A stretch of 29,924 nt of DNA from Seminavis robusta (taxonomy: Eukaryota; Bacillariophyta; Bacillariophyceae; Naviculales; Naviculaceae): assembly GCA_903772945.1 (NCBI GenBank), contig CAICTM010001222.1, positions 1 to 29,924 of the forward strand. Direction: 5' to 3'. A model generated the notes under the pieces. The model had not been told where the DNA came from. It ran no database searches and saw nothing but the letters and a program-made list of their open reading frames with translations. The translations under genes and the position numbers were made by a program. Positions 1-10,313 of the stretch are shown in pieces. Numbering within the stretch: the stretch's first letter is position 1; each line of letters opens with the position of its first letter.

Positions 1-2472
1 AGGAAGAAGAAGCATTGGTTCGGGTTCCACAAATGGGCCTTCTCAGTGCAGGCGGTTTTGGTGCGAATATCCTGACGTGTCCTACTGGGAACTGAACCAG
101 GCAATGATACTTATGCGGAAGTGCTATTGGGTTTGTACTTCCGCATCGATGTTTGGCTGATTTAAAGAGTCCGTACCCCAGACCAATATGCTTTCGCTGA
201 AAGACTTGTGAAGTGTATGAATACGTGTTCTGAGAAAAGCGAATAACGAAGAACCCGTCGTCTTCTCAGAAAGGAACCTGTCATTCATCAGAACATTCAA
301 GACACCCTTTCAACAACCCGAGGATAAGGGAAAGAGGATGATCTTCAACGAGTTCACAAGCCCTATAGACCGGAAACTTGGGAGGAGAACATGTACAAAA
401 CGAATCTGATGATGAGCACGAACATGAGGAAGATAATCTGATTCAAAAGGTTTAACAGATTGATACGTGATCTGAGAGCCAGGGCACAACGATTCAAACC
501 GGGACTTTCTGGCAAGCACATTTGATGGTCTTATTTTTACGGCTATACGTCAAAATGGAACGAAAACGCAGGATAAACGTGAGTTACCCATTCCTGAGAT
601 TTCGTTAGATGAAGACGATTTGTTACCATAAGTGCTGATTTCACACGACTGGCACTAAAAGAGAAGCAAAGTGAAACGCCTACACTCGATATCACAAGAT
701 CATTGAAGTTCTACTTAACAAACGGGAGTGCATCCAAAGGGCAAATGTATTTAAGTACAATCCGCAGGTTGAAGTGTCACAGGCGAATGGAAGCGTGAGA
801 AGTATAAGTGACTGGGCAACGGCTGCCAATCGGACGACAAACAGAGAAGGGCTTTCGAGTGTATCATTGCAGCCTCTTGTTGACATTTTATGAGGAAGCT
901 GAAAAGGGACTTAGAGGATGGAGTCCCGGATATGGGGTTGAAGGCAAAAGTCGACTTCTCGTAAAAACCTTTTGATTTTGAAGGGAATCGTGGCACCAAC
1001 TGATTCTTCTTCTACATGGGCCGGGAGAAGTGGGAAGACTACCGAAATTGACTTAGTCATGGCTATGGCAAAGAATTGTCGTTTTGATTGATCATCCATT
1101 TAACACCGAACCATTGTTGTCACTGCTATGTCGGGGTTGCTGCTACAATACATGCATGGGGAAACAACGCTTCAGCTGTGGGATTGAACAAACTCGGGAA
1201 AGTGTGGCGAAGAACTTGGTAGAAGAATGGAGTGACGCACGATGCTTATCATCGACGAAATTTCATTCGCGGGGGAACTTGACTTAGTGAAGATATCCAC
1301 TACACCAAGACCTTGATGCAAGACGAATACCAACATTTGGGGACTTAACTTGGTGTTCGCGGGGGCTACTCTCAACTTGAACCAGTGGACGCCCCCAATT
1401 TACAATCTTCAGCACACCATTCTGAATTTCATGACTCTCTGAATTCATTTATTGAGTAGATGGAATGCACCGTTCAAAGACGATCCTGAATGGGGCAACG
1501 CTGTTTAAGATTCCGTGAAGGGCGACCAACAGAAAGAAGATATTGAGACCATCAAATGACGCCTGCGTGGTTGGCCCAACCCATGTTCCACCAGAGAACA
1601 TTCAAGTTGCTACTTATCTGAATCGAGATCGAGATGCCATTACTCAGCTATCTTCGAAGAATTTGCGGGAAGAACAAACCTGCTATGATTCCGTGCTGAT
1701 GGATGCAGTACTCATTTTCATGGACGATCTTCAAATGGCAATCAAGCAGGGACACTGGTTCCTGTTAAGAGCAATTGGTTTTAAAGACTTCTTTTCAAAT
1801 GTGAGAAGACTCGTTAAAACCGGTTCGGACTCACGAAACGTGTTGATCCTGCTTTGAGTTATATAAGGGTGTCCTGTATGTTTACAGAGAACACGAATGT
1901 TCCGAATGGAGAAGCCATGGATCTCGGCTTTTTGTGAGAAAGGTGAATGTGAGGATGGTTGCACCCCCATGATATTCAACTCGACAACGGCTGCAAGATC
2001 GGGCTTTTTTCTCAGGTCAAGACAAATCTATCCTTGTGGAACATGAAATGGAGACTATTATGCCACTACTTTTTATGTAACGGAGCAGACTACACTTTCA
2101 GTACAGATGGTTTTATGACGGAGAAGTTGTACACACCAAGATGAAGGGTAAGCAGTTCCCGATTATCAGCATTCTCGACAACTGGACACAAATACAGGGA
2201 TATACTGCAGTTGGTTATTGGTACATTCATGGCGATACTGTAAAAACTGGCTTACGTGGTGTTATCAAGGTGCGAACCATGAGTGGTTTGTTCTTATTGA
2301 AGAAGCTGGATTGGGATCCAAAGAACTTTGCCATGCCACACGAATGAGAGACATGCTTGCAAGATTTAAGGATACTATTGGGCTTTCTGTCCTAGAGAAG
2401 ATCAATACGATGAAATGTTCCAGCGAGAAGACGGGTTCTTGTTATAAGTATAACGGTAGGGATATAGGGTAA
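1..2472 (+). pseudogene. Decayed PIF1-like helicase (repeat-derived), 5' end outside window
   Basis: No long frame is open, but pieces in all three forward frames line up in order with the large PIF1-like helicases that are abundant in diatom genomes. A P-loop (AGRSGKT) lies at 1020-1040. A Walker B segment (MLIIDEISFAGEL) lies at 1242-1280. FREGRPTE at about 1511 is followed by CVVGPTHVPPENIQVATYLN near 1560-1620. The C-terminal part at 2141-2445 contains KGKQFPIIS, an IQGYTAV stretch and a motif VI-like YVVLSR at 2253-2270, then RDMLARFKDTIGLSVLE. Intact relatives are ATP-dependent 5'-3' DNA helicases, found alone or as part of Helitrons. At least six frameshifts or stops separate the pieces, so no functional product is expected. 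The region 140-500 also has weak helicase-like fragments (NEEPVVFSE, KRMIFNEFTSP), suggesting the relic continues upstream. No Rep domain was seen, so Helitron origin is not shown. Confidence 0.8.
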
Positions 2473-4013
2473 ATTAATCTATATATAAAAACTTTTATTA
2501 CTACAACTACCTTTCTGAGATTCGCATTGCACTCGTACGTCATTCAATGTCAGTCATTGAAAAAAGATAAGGTCCAATCAAATCAAGGGACCCGAAAAAT
2601 TAGGACCAACTTTTAAAATGTGAAAAGCAGGCGACTTTCATGTGCATGTACATGCGTTGACTGTATCCGTCAATACAATACTAGTCGAATACGTAGACTT
2701 CTACAGGGCCTTCTAAGTAATGCGCGCCGGGTATAATTCAAACCTCTGCCCCCATCGGTACCATTACCCCTAAAGCAAATCGTCTCCAGGAGACGAAATT
2801 GTGGAAGCACACTTACTCCGTTAGCATTGGCACGATAAACCCCTCCTTACAGCTCCCTTGAACGGTTTGGAGCTGTACATAAGATACCCCCAATCAACCG
2901 TACAGCTGTAGCCAGAAGCACCAATTCCTACCGAGGCCACAGCCAGCCCAACCGCCCCCTCCCGATGACCTATGATACCGGTACCGGTATGATGCAGTAT
3001 CGCAGAGTGGGTCCCCCGAAGGAGGATGACTTGAATTGTTTGGGTCTGAAAATGCAAACATGGCCCTTATTTTAAGCGAAGTGTCTGCAACTTGATGATG
3101 AACAACCCAACCGAAGCTCGAAAAGGGGGTCGTTCGGTCTCGGAGGAACGATCTTTCCAGTGGAAAGGGAGCGGCCGATTAGTTTAGCACTATGTACAGG
3201 GGCACTCGATGGGATTGTTGCTCTACCGGTAGGTACTCCCACAGTACATTTTCTAACCGCTAAGAATCTTCAATTGTGAGAAGGTGGAGTTGCGGTGGCA
3301 CTCCGTACGTACATACAGGTTACGTTTCGTCGGCGGAGTACCGGTAGCAGGTGAAGAGCCGATACCCATGCTTTCCAGATTTTGGGTGCTCTGGCTGGCA
3401 CCACTTATTCTAGCTAGCAAGCACAGCTGCGGCATTCCGATAGTGTCGGAGAACGATGTCACAGTCAGTGCTCCCAGCCAGCAGTAGTAGCTAGTTGGGC
3501 GAAGGACACGTAAAGCAAGCTCGAATGTGTGTTGCACCATTCCATCATTAAGAAAGGCGTTCAGTCGAGCTGAGTTGACGCGTGAGACCACCGTTGGAAC
3601 GTTCCAGTCTGCAGCATTCGTGGTTGAAGCATTGATAATGGTGCAATCGCACCTACAGATCCTTCTGTCCCAGTGAGAAGAAAGTTGCTCTCCTTTTTAG
3701 TTGAGGCCAGAAACCATAGACAATGCTTCAAGTCACGGGATTGGATTCGCCGACTCTGTTTGAAAATCTTGTCTATTCATACACATGATGGGCGCCCCAA
3801 TGCTTAGTTGAAGAAGCTCTTGTTCATGGAACGATTCAAACAGGCTCAGAATTTGCTGCAGCTCTCATGCCAAGATGAGAGGTGTCCGATTGCCAGGCGG
3901 CATATTCTGAAAGAGGACCGTTGGTGAAAGCATTGCTTGTGCTTTTCGTCTTCTGCTTTGTTACCTCCATTGTTGCCCTGAGTTGCGTTCATTGGAAGAG
4001 TATTACCACGATC
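2473..4013. other. Intergenic spacer with no supported gene
   Basis: This 1.5-kb stretch has only short overlapping frames on both strands, without a recognisable domain. It holds a cluster of TACCGGTA palindromes (2976-2989, 3224-3231, 3339-3346) and one CTAGCTAG (3410-3417). The minus-strand frame at 3253-3591 starts and ends without supporting signals and is not called. The last few hundred bases should contain the promoter and 5' UTR of the downstream surface-protein gene. No tRNA or other RNA gene was recognised. Confidence 0.5.
2975..2990. repeat. Perfect 16-bp palindrome containing two TACCGGTA units
   Basis: The bases at 2975-2990 read the same on both strands and contain two overlapping TACCGGTA units that share TA. 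Its role is unknown. It is the densest example of a motif recurring in the noncoding parts of the window. Confidence 0.9.
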
Positions 4014-5608
4014 ATGATGGTCCTTCAATTTGCCTTAACGTTGTGTTCGGCGCTCACTCTTGCATCAAACGGCGTCATTGGTGCCAACAACGAAGAGTTT
4101 GGACGAGCCGCTCCAGTCATCTTGAAGAGGAGGAGTGATGCCAGGGCCTTCAGGTCCCACGGTGCTTCGTTCGGCTTCAACAGAAGGAAACGCCATTTCA
4201 CAGCACCTGACGATGATCCGATTCCACTTAGTGATCTAGAGTAAGTTCTTTCAATGGTACAATGATCAGCCGTTCGAATGTTTTGTGCCTGACCACTGCT
4301 GTTGGAAACTTCCCTCTTTATAGATTGTCAGAGCTCGAACGAGAACTGAGGCTCGATGATATGTCCCTGTCCATGTCTTTTGAAGATTCAGCAAATTCTC
4401 CCTCGGCCCCTTCTACCGGCACAGGCAACTCGAACCCAAGCAATCCTGGGAATCCAAGCACCCCTACTTCCATGAACAATCCATCGTCAACTCCGCCCCC
4501 GTCGCCTTCGGCTGCAAATGGTCCAACGTCATCGCCCGTGTTTATGACCTCCCCGACGACCCTCTTCCCGACGTTTGTTACGACGACTTCAACTCAAACC
4601 CCGTCTATTGCCGACACTAATGCGGACACGAATACCGACACTATGCCAAGCGATGGTACTTTGGACCCTTCGAAAACGATGGCGCCAACTTTCATTGAAG
4701 GCCCCACTGCCACGAATAGCCCAACCTCGGAATTGGTTCCCTCACCCGCTCCCACGTCACCGCTACCTTCCATTACCCCAACAACGGTCTTTGATCTTGC
4801 ACCTGGAACGCGAAGTGTCGGTATCATCCCGCCGCCCCACGGGGATACTACAGTTGTTCGAATAGAGATTGAATACATTGTGGAAGGCTTTGTGGAAAGC
4901 ACCGAAGAGTTTGAAGATGATTTGGATGGATTGATCTTCATCACGTCCGTGATGGCTGCGCTCGCTGCGAACGATACTGGTGCCCTAGAGCAGCTGGCTT
5001 CAAATCGTCGACTTGAGGCTGTTCCTACACTCATGGACGGGCACAGAAACTTGCTGAGCAATTCCTACTTTCTGCGTAAGGTCTTGTAACTCCGTCTGTC
5101 TCTCGTGTGTCGCCCGTTCTTCTCATATTGTGCCCTCTTCGTCTTAGGCCCTTGCAATGCGACGACTATACAAGAGAATTGCTTCATTATGGGAGCAGAT
5201 GTTGTGTTCATTTTAAATGGAGAGAGAAATGCAGATTTCGACGCTTATCTTGCTTACTTGGCACTGAATTCTGAAATGAGCTCCTTTGATGATGACGTTC
5301 CGAACGTTACGCGGGTGGAGTACTTGTCGCCCTTGCCAATTCTCCCTCCAGTTTCTTTGGAAGATCAAGAATCATCTACGGATAATCTGCTCACCCCGGG
5401 AGGAAACAGCCTGTCTGTCAATCCTATAGCGGTCGGAGCGACAGTGGGTATGTCTGTGTTTGGCCTTTTGGCGCTCTTGGCTTGGAGTCAAAACAGAAGA
5501 ACGCGTGATCGGCGCCACCATCAGCTCGTGGAGGAGGCGTCACTTCAGCCTTCATCATCGAACTACGGGGGAGGCTCCCACCGGGAAGTGGTGTCCCATC
5601 CCATTTGA
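4014..5608 (+). CDS. Mucin-like type I membrane protein (three exons)
   Basis: Three exons (4014-4240, 4324-5075, 5148-5608) join in frame to 479 residues. Both introns begin GTAAG and end TAG. The open frame extends upstream to 3882 but has no ATG before 4014, and the Met at 4014/4017 begins a good signal peptide (MMVLQFALTLCSALTLAS). Residues about 30-75 are basic with an RRKR cluster. Residues about 98-238 form a Ser/Thr/Pro-rich stalk. Residues about 240-380 form a folded-looking ectodomain with EIEYIVEG, cysteines and NDT/NAT/NVT glycosylation sites. A transmembrane helix lies at about 420-440, followed by a short basic cytoplasmic tail. The order of stalk, about 120-residue domain and single helix recalls mucins with SEA domains, but I see no sequence proof of SEA. 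Function is unknown; a cell-surface or wall-associated role is inferred. Splice joins keep frame at phases 2 and 1, which supports the model. Confidence 0.8.
4241..4323 (+). other. Intron 1 of the mucin-like gene
   Basis: This 83-bp intron begins GTAAGT and ends TTTATAG. Removing it joins GA|A into a Glu codon and continues with LSELERELR. Confidence 0.8.
5076..5147 (+). other. Intron 2 of the mucin-like gene
   Basis: This 72-bp intron begins GTAAGG and ends GTCTTAG after a pyrimidine-rich tract. It joins YFLR to PCNATTIQEN; without splicing the frame stops at 5089. Confidence 0.8.
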
Positions 5609-6160
5609 GCCCTCACTTCACTGTGATTGTTGTACGGTGTGTTGAGATGATGGTACCCTTCTTCAGGCTCAGAACGGTGTCGTGGTTTTATGCTTTGGAC
5701 AGAAGCGGTGCTTGGTCCCTGCCAGCCTCACGCAAAGCTATTCTTTGCGCATAGTGACAAAGCGAACCTTCTAATGACATGTAGTAGCCATCAAGCTTAT
5801 CCTGGGAAACCCCTGCTTTTCATCAGTGGATTGTTGCTTGCTGCCGGAGCAAGAGTCGTACAGAAAGTGCAGCGAAGTACCGCAAGACATGGAATCTTGC
5901 TTGCTTCGAGTCGAAACTGGTATCGCGTCGTTTGGCATCCCTCATACACTTGGCTTTCATCGCGTGTATCTGTTTCTGCTCGTGTGATCTGCCCCATTGG
6001 CTTGTTGCATGTCGCTGTAGTTGCGCTGTTCCAGAGTATCATTGCAAACTTGGACATCCGCCAAACGCTCTGTCACATGAAAACGCATGTATTGAGTCGA
6101 CGCTTCCATACGTAGAATAGTACATTTTAGGTAGCAGCTAGAGACTTTATCTTACATAGC
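5609..6160. other. Convergent spacer, no supported gene
   Basis: This spacer lies between the stop of the mucin-like gene and the stop of the PPR gene, so it holds both 3' UTRs. An ATG-initiated frame of 141 codons at 5690-6115 (+) exists, but it has no recognisable domain, is interrupted by no usable intron signal and overlaps an antisense frame of 86 codons. I do not call it a gene. Confidence 0.5.
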
Positions 6161-8749
6161 TCATGGTGAAATGTCATCCTCTCTTGCCCACGACTGCGCA
6201 ATACGTAGAGAACGGAAGGCGCTTCGACTCAGCCTTTGTTTGTTTGTGATGTCGTGTACACACTCCAAAGAAAGGATTTGGGATGCTAGGATCCGCAATC
6301 GGGATTTCTCTTCTGCGGATGCTTCACTCCTTTCTACAGTTTGATCCATACCTACGACTCCCTGCAGGATGAGTAGCATCACTCTAGAGTCTTCAAATAG
6401 ATCCGCCGTGTCAATTCGATGCATACCGAGCTGGTCGTCTTTGTTCCCCGACAGAATCCTTTGGTACATGACTACGATCAGCTGATATAATCTTCTCTTT
6501 TCTGTTGTGGATCGAAGAGGGTCGGCTGTAGCACGCAGCAATGCGGATAGCATGGCTGAGAAAGTGTCAATACTGGGAACCCAATAGCTGCTGCGTATTT
6601 GCGAGTTGAAGCTTCCAAGGTGGCTCTTGATATCATACGAGTATCCAACGGCCATTTTCCACGTGGATAGAACAACATCATACCGCCTAGCATTCCCTGC
6701 GGCTCGAATTAGCTGCCTCCACGAGCTATCGTTGGGCTCGAGTGCATCCTCTTCCATCTGTTTCAAAACACTCTGAGCTCGATTGATATCACCTGCCCGC
6801 GCACAAGCCCTCAAAAGAGCATTATAGCATGCCAAGTCCGCCTGAGCCCCTGTCTCCTTCATTTCTTGAAACACCAGGAATACTTTCATGAGGGCGTGTG
6901 CCTTGTCATCCTGAATGTCACCGTGAGGATTGGAGCGAGGCGGTTTGGATTTTCCTTGCTGCTGCTGGCCTTCGGTGAGACTTTTCATTAGCAACGTATA
7001 AACCTCAATAGCGCTGCCAGGTGCGTCAGTTTTGCCGTTGTGCTGCACCACAGTATTTTCGTTAATGTTCATTTCTTGCTGTGCTAATATTCCAGCACTG
7101 GACATCAACGACGTGTACATGACTTCCGAAGGCACGATTCCATTCTTTTCCATGTAACGAAGGATTCGGAGTGCATCTGCAATGCGACCATGTTTCAAGA
7201 GCGAGTCCGTGAGACACCCGCAGGTCACTGTGTTTGGCATGACTCCAAAGTTTGGCATGGAAAAGAAGAGTCGCATGGCTGCTCGAATACGTCCTTCTTT
7301 GCCCAAGGCATTGATAGCTGCTGTCCATGCGCCCACCTCGTTGGGCAAGCTGAAATTTTCCGGCCTGCCCTTGTAGCCACCCGATTTTTTCTTGCGGTTG
7401 TTGTTTTGTCGCCTAGAATTCCTTTCGATTGCTTGTGGTTGGGATAGTATTTGCTGCTCCGCAGCTTTCTGTCTGAGCATGATTCGCAATCCCTGAAGGG
7501 CCAAATCACATCTCTTACACCGACCACACGCATCAATCAAGGCGGAATAGGTCATGCCGTTGGGTCTAATCCCTCGTTGTTCCCTCATTTCCTGCAAGAA
7601 ACTAAATGCCAAACTGGGATCGTTGGCGCCGGAAGCCTTGCTGGGTTTGCGTGCCACGGTGGCAATCAAACTGGTAAAGGACCATGCATCGGGAGTGAGT
7701 CCCGATTCTTCCAATTGCCGCATGGCATCGAGCGCTGCATCGAGATCATCTGCCCTGTGACACGCATCCAAAAGTGTATTGTAGGTTACCAGATTGGGCG
7801 TCAAGAGCGGGACATCCGTTCCATTGCCGTGTAGCATTTGGTTCAACAAATCTTGTGCTGAAGCCATGTCGGCCAATTTTGCAAAGGAGTTCATCAAGAT
7901 ATTGGCAGCCTTGACATCCGGGACAATCTCGTTGGATTCAATAGTATAAGTAGTTGTAGCATCATTAATATTCGATGGCATGGTGATGGGTTTGTTGTTG
8001 GGTGAATAGACAAACTCGGGGCTTTTCCGCATCAGTTTCCACATGCGTAGTGCAACTCGTGGTTTTCCTACTCGGTTGGCTCTTGACATGATGGTCGAAT
8101 AGGTGACGAGAGTAGGGGATGGAATTGGCCAAGACCACGCTCGCAAATACTGTGCCAACAGAGCTGCCTTTCTCATTTTCATAAAGAGCCGCAGTGCTCG
8201 CAGTAGTTCTCCAGCATCTCCAAAGGCGGCCAAAGCGGCATTGCATTCCCGAATGGAAGGAAATAGTCGACTGGCCACATCGGTAGCTGATCTGCTGTTT
8301 TGAGGGTCCTTCTGGTAGTCATTCTTCTTCTGCTCCAGGGCCAATGTACCCTGCAGGGCTTCCAAGGCGAGTGCCATTTGGTTTTCCACGCTCACTGCCT
8401 GTTCCATTTTCAGATCATCGGATAGTTGTTGTTGCTGCTGTCGCGACTTGCCTCGGTCCAGTTTTTCTTTTGTGGTTCGGAGTTTTCGTATTCCATTGTT
8501 ATTATTTGTGGATGTCCTTCGTCGTCGTTTACGAGAAGATTCGTCGTCATCTTCAGGAAGCCCAGCAGAAAAGATACGTTCTTGCGGGGGCGTGGCTTGA
8601 ACCATGGATAGCACTGTTTCTGCCCTTTGAACGTGATATTCTTGGGAAGCCCTTGCATAATGTCGAGCAGGAGAGTCATTTGAGAAGCCCTCTACATGTA
8701 CAGCAGATAATGCAGCAATAAAGCAGACGAAGAGCGAGAATACCCTCAT
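6161..8749 (-). CDS. Pentatricopeptide repeat (PPR) protein, probably plastid-targeted
   Basis: An uninterrupted 862-residue protein starting at the ATG at 8749. The leader MRVFSLFVCFIAALSAVHVEG is a signal peptide followed by Phe22 and an Arg/Ser-rich stretch. This fits the diatom bipartite plastid leader, where Phe at +1 is the key residue. Residues about 60-165 are disordered, with RKRRRR and a Gln run. From about 165 onward there are helical-hairpin PPR units of about 35 residues: TLVTYSTIMSRANRVG (about 213-228), NLVTYNTLLDACHRADDLDAA (split at about 319-339), GMTYSALIDACGRCKRCDLA (about 398-417), AWTAAINALGKEGRIRAAMR (about 474-493) and, near the C-terminus, ACYNALLRACARAGDINRAQ. PPR proteins bind single-stranded organellar RNA to guide processing, stability or translation. 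The target cannot be read from this sequence. The RKRRRR cluster resembles a nuclear signal, so plastid location is likely but unproven. Confidence 0.9.
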   Translation of the reverse strand: MRVFSLFVCFIAALSAVHVEGFSNDSPARHYARASQEYHVQRAETVLSMVQATPPQERIFSAGLPEDDDESSRKRRRRTSTNNNNGIRKLRTTKEKLDRGKSRQQQQQLSDDLKMEQAVSVENQMALALEALQGTLALEQKKNDYQKDPQNSRSATDVASRLFPSIRECNAALAAFGDAGELLRALRLFMKMRKAALLAQYLRAWSWPIPSPTLVTYSTIMSRANRVGKPRVALRMWKLMRKSPEFVYSPNNKPITMPSNINDATTTYTIESNEIVPDVKAANILMNSFAKLADMASAQDLLNQMLHGNGTDVPLLTPNLVTYNTLLDACHRADDLDAALDAMRQLEESGLTPDAWSFTSLIATVARKPSKASGANDPSLAFSFLQEMREQRGIRPNGMTYSALIDACGRCKRCDLALQGLRIMLRQKAAEQQILSQPQAIERNSRRQNNNRKKKSGGYKGRPENFSLPNEVGAWTAAINALGKEGRIRAAMRLFFSMPNFGVMPNTVTCGCLTDSLLKHGRIADALRILRYMEKNGIVPSEVMYTSLMSSAGILAQQEMNINENTVVQHNGKTDAPGSAIEVYTLLMKSLTEGQQQQGKSKPPRSNPHGDIQDDKAHALMKVFLVFQEMKETGAQADLACYNALLRACARAGDINRAQSVLKQMEEDALEPNDSSWRQLIRAAGNARRYDVVLSTWKMAVGYSYDIKSHLGSFNSQIRSSYWVPSIDTFSAMLSALLRATADPLRSTTEKRRLYQLIVVMYQRILSGNKDDQLGMHRIDTADLFEDSRVMLLILQGVVGMDQTVERSEASAEEKSRLRILASQILSLECVHDITNKQRLSRSAFRSLRIAQSWAREDDISP

Positions 8750-10313
8750 TGTGGAATCTTCTTTGGGAACAAACAGCCTTCGCTTGGGTTCAGTAAAACT
8801 AACTGTGAGTGGATTGTTGGCTATGAGCTATTGCTACCGGTAGCCATCAACATTTTGTTTCAAAGAAAACCAACTCTTTGATGTGGGCATCATCTGATAT
8901 ATGATTTCTGACGGCTCTATTGGATCTACGGTATCTATCCCCATTTCTTCTGACTCAATGCAGCTGGCACTCTAGTTTTTGTTTTGGGAATTTGAGTGGT
9001 TCTCTGCTTCCGACACGTACGTGGGGGAATGAGTCCCTAGCAACCCGGGACCAAGACTGGCTGGCTCTTTGGGTCCGTTCAAACCAAATCGATTGGCCAG
9101 GAGCTAATCGAAAGGACGCCAGCACTCGTGTTTTTCGAGCCGCACCACCTTGGATTAATAATACCCCATATCCTGTATACTGGACTCCCGCTGGCTAGCC
9201 TAGCTAGCCAAGCATTCGGCGTCCCAAGAGCAGTGCCTTCAGAACGCTCTTCAGAACATGCTGTGGACTTGAAAAAGTCTCATTGAGGCTCTCCAGCAAC
9301 ACTCAAAGCCATCTCTGGCCAATGGCTTGACGAGGAAAGTACAGGTAGCTCCCTCAACCTCATCATCTTTTTGAATGATTCGGCAACCTTCCCTTGATCC
9401 CAACATCTTTGTTGCTACCGACAGCTGGTTCTGGCTGCAGGCTGAAGTTGTAAGACCAGCTTTCAGCAACTGAAGGCATTCACAATTCCCTATTGAAGAA
9501 AGTCACTTTTTACGCATTCTTGTGCCGCGAGCAAACGCCGCTTTGTGTTGACGTGTTGACCAGACACGATCCTTTGAAGCAGTGCCTCCTGGTAGAGTTG
9601 CTTAGTAAGAAGACCATCAGTAGACTACTGTACGTAATTACCACCAACCAGTAACCCACATCCACGGTGCGGACTTGTGGAACACTTCAGTGAAGAACTA
9701 CTAGATAAACTGTGTCAGAGAGTTGCCCCCAATGAAACAATCATAGGATACCGGTAGAACAAGAATTGGCCTTACTAGCTATTGAATAATGCAAGGAAGA
9801 CCAAGAGGGTTCAATTATGTGTACATTGGATGCATTTCCAGCTTCATATATTGCGAGAGAGAGGGTACATGTACCATTATTGGTGTTGTTGCAGGAATGG
9901 GAACTGGTTGGTGAATAAAGCTCGCGGAATTGAGGTAATTGTGAAATAGCGGAAGCTGCGGCGTGGCAGGCTCCAGACAGCCCTCCCTCCTTTCTCTTCT
10001 CTCCGTGGCCAGCCACTCAGCCGCCGCCGCAGCAGCCACCAATCGTGCGGTGCTAAGCCAAGCAGCAGAGCAGCAAGCAGCAGTGGACACGACAGGACCG
10101 CCATCTCCCCTCCATCTTTCTCTCCGTTTGTTGGTTGTTGCTAGCTTGTTTGAAAGTGAGTTAGTCTGCCGCGGGTCTCTCGTTTCCTCTCTTTTTTTTC
10201 TTGTGGTAGACACGACAACAACAGCAACAGCAACTCCGCAGCACCACCGTAGCACCAACAGTAGCTAGCATCCTACATTGGCACCATCTATTATAGCAGC
10301 AGTGAACCCGCTG
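8750..10313. other. Divergent intergenic region between PPR and BET genes
   Basis: This 1.56-kb spacer should contain the promoters and 5' UTRs of both flanking genes. It holds palindromes TACCGGTA (8835-8842, 9749-9756), CTAGCTAG (9200-9207) and GGTACATGTACC (9864-9875). The last 350 bp is rich in CAG/CAA and CCGCC runs, resembling the 5' UTR of the BET gene. The frames at 8920-9198 and 9963-10268 are composition artefacts with no domain. The BET reading frame runs back to a TAG at 10266 without an upstream ATG. Confidence 0.5.

Noticed and set aside
2690..2770. Possible tRNA-like T-arm around GGTATAATTCAAACC
   Set aside because: No acceptor stem, anticodon arm or consensus GTTCRANNC could be built on either strand.
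3253..3591. 112-codon minus-strand frame
   Set aside because: No recognisable domain, and a plus-strand frame covers most of the same bases; not distinguishable from chance.
5690..6115. 141-codon plus-strand frame between the mucin-like and PPR genes
   Set aside because: It starts at an ATG but has no motif, lies in the 3' region of two convergent genes and overlaps an antisense frame of similar quality.
9963..10268. Ser/Ala-rich plus-strand frame before the BET start
   Set aside because: Looks like the repeat-rich 5' UTR; a stop at 10266 separates it from the BET reading frame.
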